A stretch of 64,000 bases of DNA. It comes from JAHRVQ01 sp051278195. GTDB lineage: Bacteria; Pseudomonadota; Gammaproteobacteria; Pseudomonadales; Azotimanducaceae. The first letter of the stretch is position 1; each line of letters opens with the position of its first letter. Of the stretch, positions 33,940 through 42,649 are shown one piece after another. Below the pieces are notes generated by a model. That model was not told the DNA's origin, made no database searches, and saw nothing but the letters and a program-made list of their open reading frames with translations. The stretch lies in contig JBNMQM010000003.1 of assembly GCA_051278195.1 (NCBI GenBank), forward strand, positions 87,375 through 151,374, given 5' to 3'. The position numbers were made by a program, and so were the translations under genes.

Positions 33940-35271
33940 ATGAAATATTTAGTTATTGCTAGTCTTCTCATGTTTGCACCGCTCCTGGTTGAAGTCTCAA
34001 CGGGACTGGACATGAAGAGCTCTGCGACAGCAGCAGAACGCCGCAAAGTTCCTCCAATGAAAGAAAGAACTTATAAGATCATATCTGAAGCGCAGATTTT
34101 GATTGATCCTGATTCTATTCCAGTTGAAGAGGGTGAAGAGAAACCCGACGTAGTGGCTAATCCGCCTAAAGCTATAGAGATGCTGAAGGAAGCGCTGACG
34201 CGACGTGGATTGAATGGTTACGAAGTTGCCCAAATCTGGAACACTCTGGCTTTTGCTTATTACACAATAGACGATCTACCAGGCACTAAAATGGCCTATG
34301 AGAAGGTTCTGGCACAAGACAAGATCTCATTGGCGTTGGAACTGTCCTCTACCCGCGCGCTATTTCAGCTTTACTACGCGGATGAGAACTACGCGAAATC
34401 GATTGAGTTTATCGATAAGTGGATGGTGTTGAATGAGAAGCCCGATACTGACATCACGTTTATCAAAGCCACCGCTTACTATCAGATGGAGCGACTCGAC
34501 GATGCTCTGACAACTGCCATTCGCCTAGAAGCAATTGCGGCGGAGCTGGGTAAGGAAATGAAGGAAAATTGGTTGTACATTCAAGTTGTCCTGTACAACG
34601 AAAAGAAGGATTACGACAAGGTAATCGAGCTTCTTGAAAGAATGATTGTCAGCTTTCCTAAGAAGCAGTATTGGATGCACCTTGCAGGTATGTACGGCGA
34701 GAAAGAGTGGGACGATAAAGCGCTGTCAGCCTATTATGCGGCTTACACACAAGGTATGTTCGAGAAAGAAACAGAAGTCATTATGCTTTCTCAGCGTCTG
34801 TTGAATGCCGAGGTGCCTTTTGAAGCCACGGCAATTCTTGAGAAAGGTTTCAAGGACGAACTGATAGAGAAGAATGAGAAGAACATTCGTCTGTTAGCGA
34901 CCGCCTATACGATGTCTAAAGACTTCGACAATGCGATCAAGGCCTGGAAAGAGGCTAGCGTCTATGCCAAAGACGGAGAAATCTTCTACCGCCTAGCACA
35001 AGCACTTTCTAACGAAGATCGCCATAAGGAAGCCGTTGTAGCCTATCGTGATGCCCTCGAACAAGAGGACGGTCTTAAGGATATTGAAGAGGTGCAGTTC
35101 TGGTTAGGTATCTCGTTGCTGCAGTTGGAAGATTGGGACGATGCCCAAAAGGCATTCCGTCTTGCTGCAAAAGATAAGGATCGTCGTAAGAGCGCCAACC
35201 AGTACATTCAATATATTGCGAATGAGCGCAAGCGTCAGGCAGCACTAAAAGAGATGCTATCGGCTAGTTGA
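33940..35271 (+). CDS. TPR-repeat protein of the TonB2 cluster
   Basis: A 443-residue secreted protein. It has a hydrophobic N-terminal signal (MKYLVIASLLMFAPLLVEVS), then tetratricopeptide repeats from about residue 65 to the end, for example VAQIWNTLAFAYYTIDDLPG, WMHLAGMYGEKEWDDKALSA, IFYRLAQALSNEDRHKEAVV and VQFWLGISLLQLEDWDDAQ. TPR proteins close TonB2 operons in Vibrio and Shewanella. It probably scaffolds the periplasmic side of the complex. A strong terminator follows about 40 bp after its stop. Confidence 0.88.
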   Translation: MKYLVIASLLMFAPLLVEVSTGLDMKSSATAAERRKVPPMKERTYKIISEAQILIDPDSIPVEEGEEKPDVVANPPKAIEMLKEALTRRGLNGYEVAQIWNTLAFAYYTIDDLPGTKMAYEKVLAQDKISLALELSSTRALFQLYYADENYAKSIEFIDKWMVLNEKPDTDITFIKATAYYQMERLDDALTTAIRLEAIAAELGKEMKENWLYIQVVLYNEKKDYDKVIELLERMIVSFPKKQYWMHLAGMYGEKEWDDKALSAYYAAYTQGMFEKETEVIMLSQRLLNAEVPFEATAILEKGFKDELIEKNEKNIRLLATAYTMSKDFDNAIKAWKEASVYAKDGEIFYRLAQALSNEDRHKEAVVAYRDALEQEDGLKDIEEVQFWLGISLLQLEDWDDAQKAFRLAAKDKDRRKSANQYIQYIANERKRQAALKEMLSAS

Positions 35272-35310
35272 AATTTTAGGTTAGCCTAAAGGAGATAGTG
35301 TTAAAGAAGA

Positions 35311-35334
35311 AAAGGGGCCACGGCCCCTTTTTTT
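35311..35334. terminator. Intrinsic terminator after the TonB2 operon, probably bidirectional
   Basis: AAAGGGGCC, AC, GGCCCCTTT form a perfect 9-bp stem, followed by TTTT on the plus strand. The A-rich stretch on its 5' side (AAAGAAGAAA) provides a U-rich tail on the minus strand, so it can also end transcription of the convergent rsgA gene. Confidence 0.9.
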
Positions 35335-35386
35335 ATGAATCGCTTTTTTATGAATCGTTCCCTTATTGGTCGTTCCCTTATTGCCC

Positions 35387-36487
35387 TCAGTCGTCGCGCT
35401 GGTTGGGTCGATAGCGAATAGACTTCGTAAACTTCTTGTTGCTCGCCTTCTTCTGCAGCTTTGCATTTATGCTCTGTTGTTCAGCAAGCAACGCGAGCTC
35501 ACTGAGGTACTTGCCGTAACTAGCCCAGCGCTCTGCTGATAATGTTTCTGACTTGATCGCGGCCTGTATAGCACAACCGGGTTCTGACCGGTGTTGGCAG
35601 TCAGAGAACTTACAGCGTGTGGCCAGTTCGTCGACATCCTCAAATGTTGTTGCGAGATATTGTTCTTCCGACCAAATTTGAAGTTCGCGCATTCCTGGTG
35701 TGTCGATGATCAATCCACCACCAGGGATAGGGCACAACTCACGATGTGTCGTCGTGTGGCGCCCTCTGCTATCAGTATCGCGTACGGCACCAGTTTTGAA
35801 GTGGTCATAACCCAATAGCGCGTTGATCAAAGTTGATTTCCCAACCCCAGACGAACCTAGCACTGCGACTGTCGTTCCTTCCGAGATATAGGCCTGGAGC
35901 GATTGAAGGCCGTCTTCATTTAACGCGGAAATCACATGCACTGGTGTGCCGCTCGCGACGTCATGTATTTCATCTAGAAAACGGTCGCGATCATCACAGA
36001 CGTCAGCTTTATTGAGAATAATGACGGGTAATGCGCCACTGGTGTTACAGAGAAACAAATATCGTTCAATGCGCTGCACATTAAAGTTATCGTCGAGGCC
36101 GGTGACGATAAAAACGGTATCAATGTTGGCTGCGACAACTTGTTCGTAGAACTTTTCTCCCGCTTGTTTACGGCTAAACTTGGTCGCACGTTCAAGCATG
36201 GCTTGAATGATGTACTCGTCTCCTTGCTCTTGTTCTTTTACCAGCACCCAGTCGCCAACAGTAGGCAAATCTGCTTTGCTGGATTCCAGCCTTGCTTTAC
36301 CTTGTAGTATGCCGACCATCGCACCCTGTTCGGACATCAGTTGATATCGTCCCAGATCCTGCCGTATAACGCGCGCAGGGATGCTGTCGTCATCTATGGC
36401 GACTTGTTGTTGGAAGAAATTGTTCCAGCCTAATTGTATGAGTGATAGCTGTGTGAGCGAAAGCGGTGTCTGGTTATGTTCCGTCAA
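35387..36487 (-). CDS. rsgA: Ribosome small-subunit GTPase RsgA
   Basis: A 366-residue RsgA with all parts in order: an OB-fold (VGDWVLV), a circularly permuted GTPase domain with G4 NKAD, G1 GSSGVGKST, G2/G3 DTDSRGRHTTTHRELCPI and DTPGMREL, and a C-terminal zinc site CKFSDCQHRSEPGC. The basic C-terminal tail KKASNKKFTKSIRYRP is typical. It checks 30S subunit maturation. The start is TTG at 36487 with AAGGA 8-9 bases upstream. Two sets of 14-bp tandem repeats lie just upstream of the gene. Confidence 0.93.
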   Translation of the reverse strand: MTEHNQTPLSLTQLSLIQLGWNNFFQQQVAIDDDSIPARVIRQDLGRYQLMSEQGAMVGILQGKARLESSKADLPTVGDWVLVKEQEQGDEYIIQAMLERATKFSRKQAGEKFYEQVVAANIDTVFIVTGLDDNFNVQRIERYLFLCNTSGALPVIILNKADVCDDRDRFLDEIHDVASGTPVHVISALNEDGLQSLQAYISEGTTVAVLGSSGVGKSTLINALLGYDHFKTGAVRDTDSRGRHTTTHRELCPIPGGGLIIDTPGMRELQIWSEEQYLATTFEDVDELATRCKFSDCQHRSEPGCAIQAAIKSETLSAERWASYGKYLSELALLAEQQSINAKLQKKASNKKFTKSIRYRPNQRDD

Positions 36488-36556
36488 CGGATTTTCCTTT
36501 CAGAATAAGAGCGGTATTGAATGAGCGCTCCAGATCGACGAAAAATAGCTTATAAA

Positions 36557-36654
36557 ACATTGCTTACAAGACATTGCTTACAAGACATTGCTTATAAACC
36601 ACTTATTGTCGACCACTTATTGTTAACCACTTATTGTTAACCACTTATTGTTAA
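36557..36654. repeat. Two adjacent 14-bp tandem repeat arrays upstream of rsgA
   Basis: The first array has unit ACATTGCTTACAAG at 36557-36570 and 36571-36584, and a decayed copy at 36585-36598. The second array follows directly with unit CCACTTATTGTTAA, four copies from 36599 to 36654 (the first ends GTCGA). The two units are unrelated in sequence but have the same length. The rest of the 281-bp gap to tctA shows no gene. Confidence 0.92.
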
Positions 36655-36768
36655 CCAAGGCTTACGGATTACGGGAAGGTCGAACCGGCGCGCGAGCGAT
36701 TTGAGAGATAAACACAATCATGAAAACTAGCCTCCGGTTGAATTGGTAACTGAAAGCACCTTAGCCAT

Positions 36769-38274
36769 TTAACCCGTCTCCCGCAACCGCTTTTGCGGCA
36801 AGGTATAGCGTATGAGCGGAGTGATGATGACCACCGTAGTCACAATAACCAGTACTAACGTAAGCGGCCGATCCCATAGAAACGACCAGCTGCCATCGGA
36901 CAGTGTAATCGCCCGTCGCAGGTTGTCCTCCAGCATGCCGCCGAGGATAAAGCCCAAAAGTAGCGGTGCCATCGGAAATGCAAGAAGCCGAAGCACGACT
37001 GCCGCAACGGCGATCATCAACATCAGCTGGATATCAAAGCTGTTGAAGGACACCAGATAGACACCCATAACAGAAAAAAACATGATCAGAGGAACAAGAA
37101 TGGGACGAGGTAAAAGCAGCACACGGGCAATTTGCGGAATCAGCGGTAGGTTTAGAACCAACAGAATCACATTGCCGAAATACATGGAAACGATCACTGA
37201 CCAAAACACCTCAGGCGCATCAATGAAAAGCCGAGGCCCCGGCTGAACGCCATATGCAATCAGAGCACCTAATAATATAGCGGTGGTACCAGAACCCGGA
37301 ATGCCAAGTGTTAGCAGCGGCACAAAGCTACCGGTACAGGCAGCGTTATTGGCGGCTTCTGGTGCTGCAAGACCAGCAAGGCTGCCTTTTCCAAACTGCT
37401 CACGCTCGGCAGGAGAAACGATATTTCGTTCCATGCCATAGGCTAAAAACGATGCTATCGTTGCGCCTGCGCCGGGTAAAGTGCCAACTAGAAAGCCTAA
37501 TACTGATGAACGTCCGATACTCGGTACAATGCGTTTCACGTCTTCCCGACTGAGGGATAAATCGGCATAGGTGGGAAATTGAGTGCCTGCTTTAGGCGCT
37601 GGTTTTAGCACCATCATGAATGCCTCGGCTAAGGCAAAAGTTGCCATCGCTAGCAGCAGAAAACTGATGCCGTCGATCAGGTCCATTCGACCAAAGGTAA
37701 ATCGTTGAACACCTGCGGACAGGTCGGTTCCGACGGTTGAAAGCATCAACCCGACAATAGTCATCAATATCGCCTTTAGGTAATCACCTCTCTCAGAAAA
37801 GGCTGCGACCAAGGCTAGCCCCAACAACATCAAAACAAAGTAATCGGCCGACTGAAAAGCCAGCGACAATTCAGCCAGCGATGGTGCCGCAAGCACCAGA
37901 AAAATTGCGGCGATAGTGCCGCCAGCAAAAGAAGCATACGCCGCCACTGCTAACGCTTTACCCGCTTTACCCTGCTGACTTAAGGGGTAGCCGTCAAAGG
38001 CTGTGGCAACCGTTCCAGCAACACCAGGCGCGTTAATCAAAATCGAGGAGGTTGAGCCACCGAATATAGCCCCGTAATAAACGCCGGCAAGTAAGATCAT
38101 GCCGCTGGCCGGATCAAAGCCATAGGTGACGGGAATCATCAGTGCAATTGCCGATATAGGACCCAGCCCCGGTAACATGCCGATGAGTGTCCCGGCTGCA
38201 CAACCGGCCAGTACCAGCCCCAGATTCTGTAGCGTCAATACGGTCTGTAGGCCAAGCAATATACCGTCAATCAT
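36769..38274 (-). CDS. tctA: TctA, large membrane subunit of a tripartite tricarboxylate transporter
   Basis: A 501-residue integral membrane protein with about twelve hydrophobic segments. TctA motifs are GTLIGMLPGLGPISAIALMIP (about residues 26-46; conserved glycine-proline loop), GVYYGAIFGGSTSSILINAPG and the second-half repeat LVGTLPGAGATIASFLAYGME with GSFVPLLTLGIPGSGTTAILLG. ATG at 38274 overlaps the tctB stop by 4 bp; a TTG two codons upstream is the alternative. It forms the sodium-driven channel with TctB, fed by the periplasmic TctC. The substrate is probably a di- or tricarboxylate. Confidence 0.93.
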   Translation of the reverse strand: MIDGILLGLQTVLTLQNLGLVLAGCAAGTLIGMLPGLGPISAIALMIPVTYGFDPASGMILLAGVYYGAIFGGSTSSILINAPGVAGTVATAFDGYPLSQQGKAGKALAVAAYASFAGGTIAAIFLVLAAPSLAELSLAFQSADYFVLMLLGLALVAAFSERGDYLKAILMTIVGLMLSTVGTDLSAGVQRFTFGRMDLIDGISFLLLAMATFALAEAFMMVLKPAPKAGTQFPTYADLSLSREDVKRIVPSIGRSSVLGFLVGTLPGAGATIASFLAYGMERNIVSPAEREQFGKGSLAGLAAPEAANNAACTGSFVPLLTLGIPGSGTTAILLGALIAYGVQPGPRLFIDAPEVFWSVIVSMYFGNVILLVLNLPLIPQIARVLLLPRPILVPLIMFFSVMGVYLVSFNSFDIQLMLMIAVAAVVLRLLAFPMAPLLLGFILGGMLEDNLRRAITLSDGSWSFLWDRPLTLVLVIVTTVVIITPLIRYTLPQKRLRETG

Positions 38275-38738
38275 GACCAATCCAAAAATAGGTCACCAGG
38301 GTTCAGGTAGATACCCAGCAAATCCATAATGAGCCAAAAAATGCCAGTCACGCCGGCGGCAACCAACAATATCCTCAACGGCCTTCTTTCGCCGAGTAGT
38401 AAAAAGCCAGCGGCCAAAAGACAGAATGTAGAGAACAGAAAGCCCATTTTATCGAGCATAAAGCCGTAAGCGGATAGCAAAGCCAACATCATGGTTGCGG
38501 GTACGAAATTGAGCTCACGGAGCTGGGACCAATCGAATGTAGGGGAGGGCAGTACCAGCATTAACAGCGATATAATGACGCAGGCTATGCCTATGAGGTA
38601 AGGCAACGAACGCGCATTAAAAGCTTCCTGTTCACTCCAAAAATCGAGCGGAATACTTTGTGCGCTCCAAAGATATCCAAGGCTTACCAGCAAAAAAAAG
38701 ATGCCAACCACGCGTAAATTGTTTAGCCAAGGTCTCAT
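38271..38738 (-). CDS. tctB: TctB, small membrane subunit of a tripartite tricarboxylate transporter
   Basis: A 155-residue protein with four predicted membrane segments (LRVVGIFFLLVSLGYLW, LPYLIGIACVIISLLMLVL, MLALLSAYGFMLDKMGFLFS and ILLVAAGVTGIFWLIMDLLG). It has the FxxxxxLP and GFLxxT-like features of TctB. It overlaps both neighbours by 4 bp, which supports equimolar, coupled expression with tctC and tctA. Confidence 0.9.
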   Translation of the reverse strand: MRPWLNNLRVVGIFFLLVSLGYLWSAQSIPLDFWSEQEAFNARSLPYLIGIACVIISLLMLVLPSPTFDWSQLRELNFVPATMMLALLSAYGFMLDKMGFLFSTFCLLAAGFLLLGERRPLRILLVAAGVTGIFWLIMDLLGIYLNPGDLFLDWS

Positions 38739-39727
38739 GTGCCGGGACGCAAAAACCCAAGCTTAGTCATCAGGGACTTAATTTCAGTCTCTTGCCGCTC
38801 AAGAAATTGATAGAAGTCACTGCCTTCATAATGCAGTAGTGACCAACCATTGCGACGGCGAACCTTCTCGAACTCATCGGTATTGATGACCTGCCGAATA
38901 GTGTTTTGCATCTTGATATATTGTGCCGGCGGAAGATCCGGCGCTGCAAAAAATCCGCGCCAGTTCGCGAACGTTAGATCGAACCCTTGTTCTACAAGCG
39001 TGGGCGCCATTGGTATTTCCGGTAACCGTTCAGGCGCAGTGATAGCAATAATACGAATCTCGCCGGCTCTGGCCATATCAATTGCCTCGCTTAAACCCGT
39101 TGAAAGCATTTGCGTTTCACCGGTCAGTAGGCCCGCCATCGCTTTACCGCCGCCATCATAGGGAACGTAGGTTAAAGCCCGCGGGTTGACCCCAGCGAGT
39201 TCAAATGCACGGGCGAGAATAAAGTGATCAGTACTACCGCGAACCGAGCCGCCTGAGGCTTTAACGGACCTGGGGTCGGCCTTAAGCCGACGCGCGGCAT
39301 CAGCAAAGTTTTGAATCGGAGAATCTTTAGCAACGGCGAAACAACTGTAATCAGCGATAACGCTCGCAATAGGCACCAGATCGCGAAACGACTGGGGGAA
39401 TATTTTCTGTAGTGATCGCACAACGATGGGTGTTGAATTAATCAGTAGCGTGTTTTGTTGGCGTTGACCGGTTTCGATCAGCTTCGCGATGGCCCGTCCT
39501 CCGCCGCCGCCGCTTAAATTTTCAAAGGAAACGTCAGTGACCAGACCTGATTTCGTTAATGCCTCACCAACACCGCGTGCTGTACCATCCCAACCACCAC
39601 CGGGGCCAGCAGGAATGAGGAAGTGAACTTCCTCAAGCATCGAATCGTCAATTGCCTGGGCAAATAAATAGGGCGCAAGTACCAAAAGGTAACCCACTAA
39701 TAAAATTTTCATAGGGCGATTCAACAT
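38735..39727 (-). CDS. tctC: TctC, periplasmic binding protein of a tripartite tricarboxylate transporter
   Basis: A 330-residue solute-binding protein of the Bug/TctC family. It has an N-terminal signal peptide (ILLVGYLLVLAPYLFAQA), then HFLIPAGPGGGWDGTARGVGEAL, a glycine-rich loop that in relatives holds the ligand carboxylates, and KASGGSVRGSTDHFILARAFE. This variant (GPGGGWDGTAR) is the tricarboxylate-type rather than the PxGGxxD Bug type. ATG at 39712 is an alternative start. The region immediately upstream is occupied by 13-bp tandem repeats, which probably contain or displace its ribosome-binding site. Confidence 0.92.
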   Translation of the reverse strand: MLNRPMKILLVGYLLVLAPYLFAQAIDDSMLEEVHFLIPAGPGGGWDGTARGVGEALTKSGLVTDVSFENLSGGGGGRAIAKLIETGQRQQNTLLINSTPIVVRSLQKIFPQSFRDLVPIASVIADYSCFAVAKDSPIQNFADAARRLKADPRSVKASGGSVRGSTDHFILARAFELAGVNPRALTYVPYDGGGKAMAGLLTGETQMLSTGLSEAIDMARAGEIRIIAITAPERLPEIPMAPTLVEQGFDLTFANWRGFFAAPDLPPAQYIKMQNTIRQVINTDEFEKVRRRNGWSLLHYEGSDFYQFLERQETEIKSLMTKLGFLRPGT

Positions 39728-39733
39728 ATTAAG

Positions 39734-39817
39734 TGTTCGGATTAAGCATTCGTATTAATGTTCGAATCAAGTGTTCGAATCAAGTGTTCGAATCAAGTGT
39801 TCGAATCAAGTGTTCAG
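39734..39817. repeat. 13-bp tandem repeat (about six units) between tctC and the SMP-30 gene
   Basis: TGTTCGAATCAAG is repeated exactly four times at 39759-39810, preceded by two decayed units (TGTTCGGATTAAG, CATTCGTATTAA) and followed by a partial TGTTCAG. It fills nearly all of the 78-bp gap. It runs into the 3' end of the SMP-30 gene, whose stop codon (39806-39808) and final residues lie inside the array. Confidence 0.93.
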
Positions 39818-40708
39818 AAAATTTAGAGGCAATCCGGGAGTTTCCCACTGGCAACTGACCAGCTTGCCAGTCGCAGAGAGCGTAATAAAAGCCGTTTTCA
39901 AACCTTCACCGCCGAAGCAGATGTTGGTTGTTAGTCTGTCGTCCATCGGTACCAAACGCGCTGTCTGACCATCTGGGCTGTGGATCGTAATGCCGCCATT
40001 CATTAATGTCGCGACACAAATATTACCTTCAGCATCCACCGCTAGAGAATCGAACATGTGGAAGTCCGGTATCTGAGCCATCATTGCGCGCTTACCATTC
40101 AGTTTGCCTGGCGCGTCAATCTCGTAGGCCCACAATCTTCCCGTGGGCGTCTCTGCAACATACAGTGTCTTTTCGTCCGGCGACAAACCAATGCCATTTG
40201 GCGCTTCTAGGGGGAAAATCACTTCTTGGATTGACTGACCATCGGGCGTGGCATAAAACACGCCAGTCCGATCTCGATCTCGCGCTCGATTCTTACCGTG
40301 ATCGGTAAACCAAAACCCACCTTCACGATCAAACACAATATCGTTGGGCCCACGCAATGGCACTCCATTACAGTGGTTATACAGTATTTCAATGCTGCCG
40401 GTGTCCAGATCCACAGCTTCTATCCTACCGCCGCTATAGTCATCTGGCTGGTCGCCAGGGTAAAGCTTGTCGCCAACTTCGTGCCATTCGAAGCCGCCAT
40501 TATTACAAAGGTAACAACGACCATCGGGACCGATAGCCGCACCATTCGGCCCTCCACCAGGTGTAGCAACCACTTCAACTGTGCCGTCACTCAAAACGCG
40601 CGATAGCGTGCCTCGCTTTATCTCAACAAGCAGCACTGAACCATCAAGCATCGCAATAGGGCCTTCTGGAAATTCAAGGCCAGTAGTGATCTCTATCACT
40701 TCAGTCAT
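39806..40708 (-). CDS. SMP-30/gluconolactonase/LRE family protein
   Basis: A 300-residue six-bladed propeller protein. Landmarks are LEFPEGPIAMLDGSVLLVEI with the metal-binding Glu, GGPNGAAIGPDGRCYLCNNGG, GVPLRGPNDIVFDREGGFWFTDHG with ligand Asn and Asp, APNGIGLSPDEKTLYVAETPTGRLW, and DGQTARLVPMDDRLTTNICFGG. These enzymes hydrolyse sugar lactones or lactone-like esters using a divalent metal. It lies upstream of the tricarboxylate transporter on the same strand. A shared pathway in which a lactone is opened to an acid is possible but speculative. The 3' end is built from the 13-bp repeat. Confidence 0.9.
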   Translation of the reverse strand: MTEVIEITTGLEFPEGPIAMLDGSVLLVEIKRGTLSRVLSDGTVEVVATPGGGPNGAAIGPDGRCYLCNNGGFEWHEVGDKLYPGDQPDDYSGGRIEAVDLDTGSIEILYNHCNGVPLRGPNDIVFDREGGFWFTDHGKNRARDRDRTGVFYATPDGQSIQEVIFPLEAPNGIGLSPDEKTLYVAETPTGRLWAYEIDAPGKLNGKRAMMAQIPDFHMFDSLAVDAEGNICVATLMNGGITIHSPDGQTARLVPMDDRLTTNICFGGEGLKTAFITLSATGKLVSCQWETPGLPLNFLNT

Positions 40709-40828
40709 TTATTGTCTCTTGATTTAATACCGGAACACCCACTATAAAGAACCCCCGTTCAGTTGGAAAATAAGATGCATCTGGAACCGAATCTCCAAAG
40801 TACTGGATTTGTCTGGCAAGACAAATAA

Positions 40829-41335
40829 AAAACGAGTGAGCTACTGAATCAAGAGCATTTGGATCAATGGAATCAGGAAGGATACCTATTGCTGAAGGGC
40901 GTTTTGCGCCTTGATCTGGTGGCCGAGGTTGAGCAGTTGATTGGCCCAATTGAAGCGGCCAGAGAAGCTGAACTGATAGAGCGGGTAAACATTCAGCGAC
41001 GCTAAGAGCGTTTACCCGTCACGCTGTGCTGACTCAGCTTTGCCATGATTTGCTGGGTTAAAATGCACGACTTTACTGGGATCAAGCCGTCTATAAAAGG
41101 CCTGGAAACTCTGAGGAATTTCCCGGGCATCAGGACAATTGTGGTTTTTTCTTCCTTGACGCCTCATCGCACTGAACCAAATCTGACGAAGGACAGCAGA
41201 AAAGCCTATGTCGTTCAATACGCCCACGAAGGTGCGAATATTGTAACGCCTCATGGGACGAGAACCCCTCAACAGGACCCTGAGCGTCAGTACCCAGTTC
41301 TGCATGAGGGGAAGCCGGTCAAAAGCCCCGCATGA
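40829..41335 (+). pseudogene. Decayed phytanoyl-CoA dioxygenase (PhyH) family gene
   Basis: Three pieces of a PhyH-like protein lie in order. Piece one (40829-41005, no start codon) reads HLDQWNQEGYLLLKGVL, the usual PhyH N-terminus. Piece two, in another frame, reads ARLYWDQAVYKRPG and then FPGHQDNCGFFF (about 41065-41155). It retains the HxD iron site as HQD, but contains a TAA at 41059-41061 and ends in TGA. Piece three, back in the first frame (about 41156-41335), reads KAYVVQYAHEGANIV and QQDPERQYPVLHEGKPV, the usual C-terminus. The span equals about 169 codons against roughly 270-290 for the family, so large internal parts are lost as well. Function is surely gone. Confidence 0.85.
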
Positions 41336-41352
41336 ATACGCTGTAAGAAAGG

Positions 41353-42504
41353 CTAGTGACCTCTCGCATCTTGGTAAGCCCAATCGAGCCATGGTAATAG
41401 CGCAGCAATATCGGCTTGTTCAACAGTACCGCCACCCCAGATACGGAATCCAGGCGGAGCATCGCGGTAAGAGCCGATATCATAGCCCACGGTTTCCTTG
41501 GCCAGGGTACTGACAATACTTTTGACTAGAGCCGATTTTGCCTGGTCATCCAGCGCTTGAAACCAGCTATCTTTTATCCCAATGCAGATAGAAGTGGATG
41601 AGAGCGTCTGAGGATCTTTGGCGAGGAATTCAGCCCAGTCAGAAGCCTCAACCCAGCGTGCTATTTCCGTTAGATTAGCTTCACTGCGACTGACTAGCGC
41701 AGCCAAACCCCCAATCGAGTCTGCCCACTCCAATGCATCTAACTGGTCTTCCACCGCTAGCATCGAGGGCGTATTGATGGTCGCGCCAGCAAAAATGTCT
41801 TCAATGATTTTGCCACCTTTCGTCAGGCGAAATATTTTCGGCAACGGCCACTCAGGTGTATAGGACTCAAGTCGCGCAACGGCGCGCGGAGAAAGGGCAA
41901 TCATGCCCTGACCAGCTTCGCCACCGAGCACTTTCTGCCAAGACCAGGTCACAACATCCAATTTGCTAAAGTCGAGATCCATGGCAAAAACCGCAGATGT
42001 TGCATCACAAAAGGTTAGCCCAGACCGATTATCAGGAATCCAATCAGCATTGGGAACGCGAACACCTGAGGTTGTGCCATTCCAGGTGAAGACCACGTCT
42101 CGATCAAAATCGACCGTCGAGAGATCAGGCAGTTCGCCATAATCTGCAGAAATGTCACGGACATCGTCCAGCTTCAATTGTTTTTTGATATCTGTGCGCC
42201 ATCCTTCACCGAAGCTTTCCCAGGACATAACATCAACGCCCCTTTCGCCTAGCATCGTCCACATGGCCATCTCAAAGGCACCGGAATCAGAACCCGGTAC
42301 GATACCCAGCCGATAGTCTTCAGGGATACCAAGCATTACCTTACTTCGGTCAATGACCGCCTTTAGCTTAGCTTTTTCTGCTGTGGCCCGATGAGAGCGG
42401 CCCATGCTGTCAGTGCTTAATGATTGCAGTGACCAACCCGGACGCTTAGAAGTCGGTCCAGAAGAAAAGCAAGGATTGGCGGGTTTTCGAGTTGGCTTAT
42501 CCAT
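41353..42504 (-). CDS. serC: Phosphoserine aminotransferase (alphaproteobacterial/archaeal-type SerC)
   Basis: A 383-residue PLP-dependent aminotransferase. It matches the divergent SerC subtype: NPCFSSGPTSKRPGWSL at the start, GIVPGSDSGAFEMAMW, FTWNGTTSGVRVP, FCDATSAVFAMDLDF with the PLP-ring Asp, and WSWQKVLGGEAGQGMIALSPRA with the Schiff-base Lys. LPKIFRLTKGGK and GATINTPSMLAVED complete the signature. It makes phosphoserine from 3-phosphohydroxypyruvate in serine synthesis. E. coli-type SerC is clearly different in sequence, so this gene may have been acquired from another class, which is inference. serA and serB are not adjacent, though thrH lies at 56303. Confidence 0.9.
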   Translation of the reverse strand: MDKPTRKPANPCFSSGPTSKRPGWSLQSLSTDSMGRSHRATAEKAKLKAVIDRSKVMLGIPEDYRLGIVPGSDSGAFEMAMWTMLGERGVDVMSWESFGEGWRTDIKKQLKLDDVRDISADYGELPDLSTVDFDRDVVFTWNGTTSGVRVPNADWIPDNRSGLTFCDATSAVFAMDLDFSKLDVVTWSWQKVLGGEAGQGMIALSPRAVARLESYTPEWPLPKIFRLTKGGKIIEDIFAGATINTPSMLAVEDQLDALEWADSIGGLAALVSRSEANLTEIARWVEASDWAEFLAKDPQTLSSTSICIGIKDSWFQALDDQAKSALVKSIVSTLAKETVGYDIGSYRDAPPGFRIWGGGTVEQADIAALLPWLDWAYQDARGH

Positions 42505-42649
42505 AATTCTCTCTTGACGGTAAAGCGGCGTACATTACCTGAAGCCTTGGCGACTAACCAAGGAATAAGATTCATCCTTCAGATGGCTGTAGTTCATATC
42601 AATCGTTCATAGCAACAGTTCGTGGCTATCGTTGATGGTATAAACTCGC

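Noticed and set aside
41012..41392. Minus-strand open frame of 126 codons
   Set aside because: It is antisense to the PhyH remnant, has no recognisable features and overlaps serC; the plus-strand pieces explain the region.
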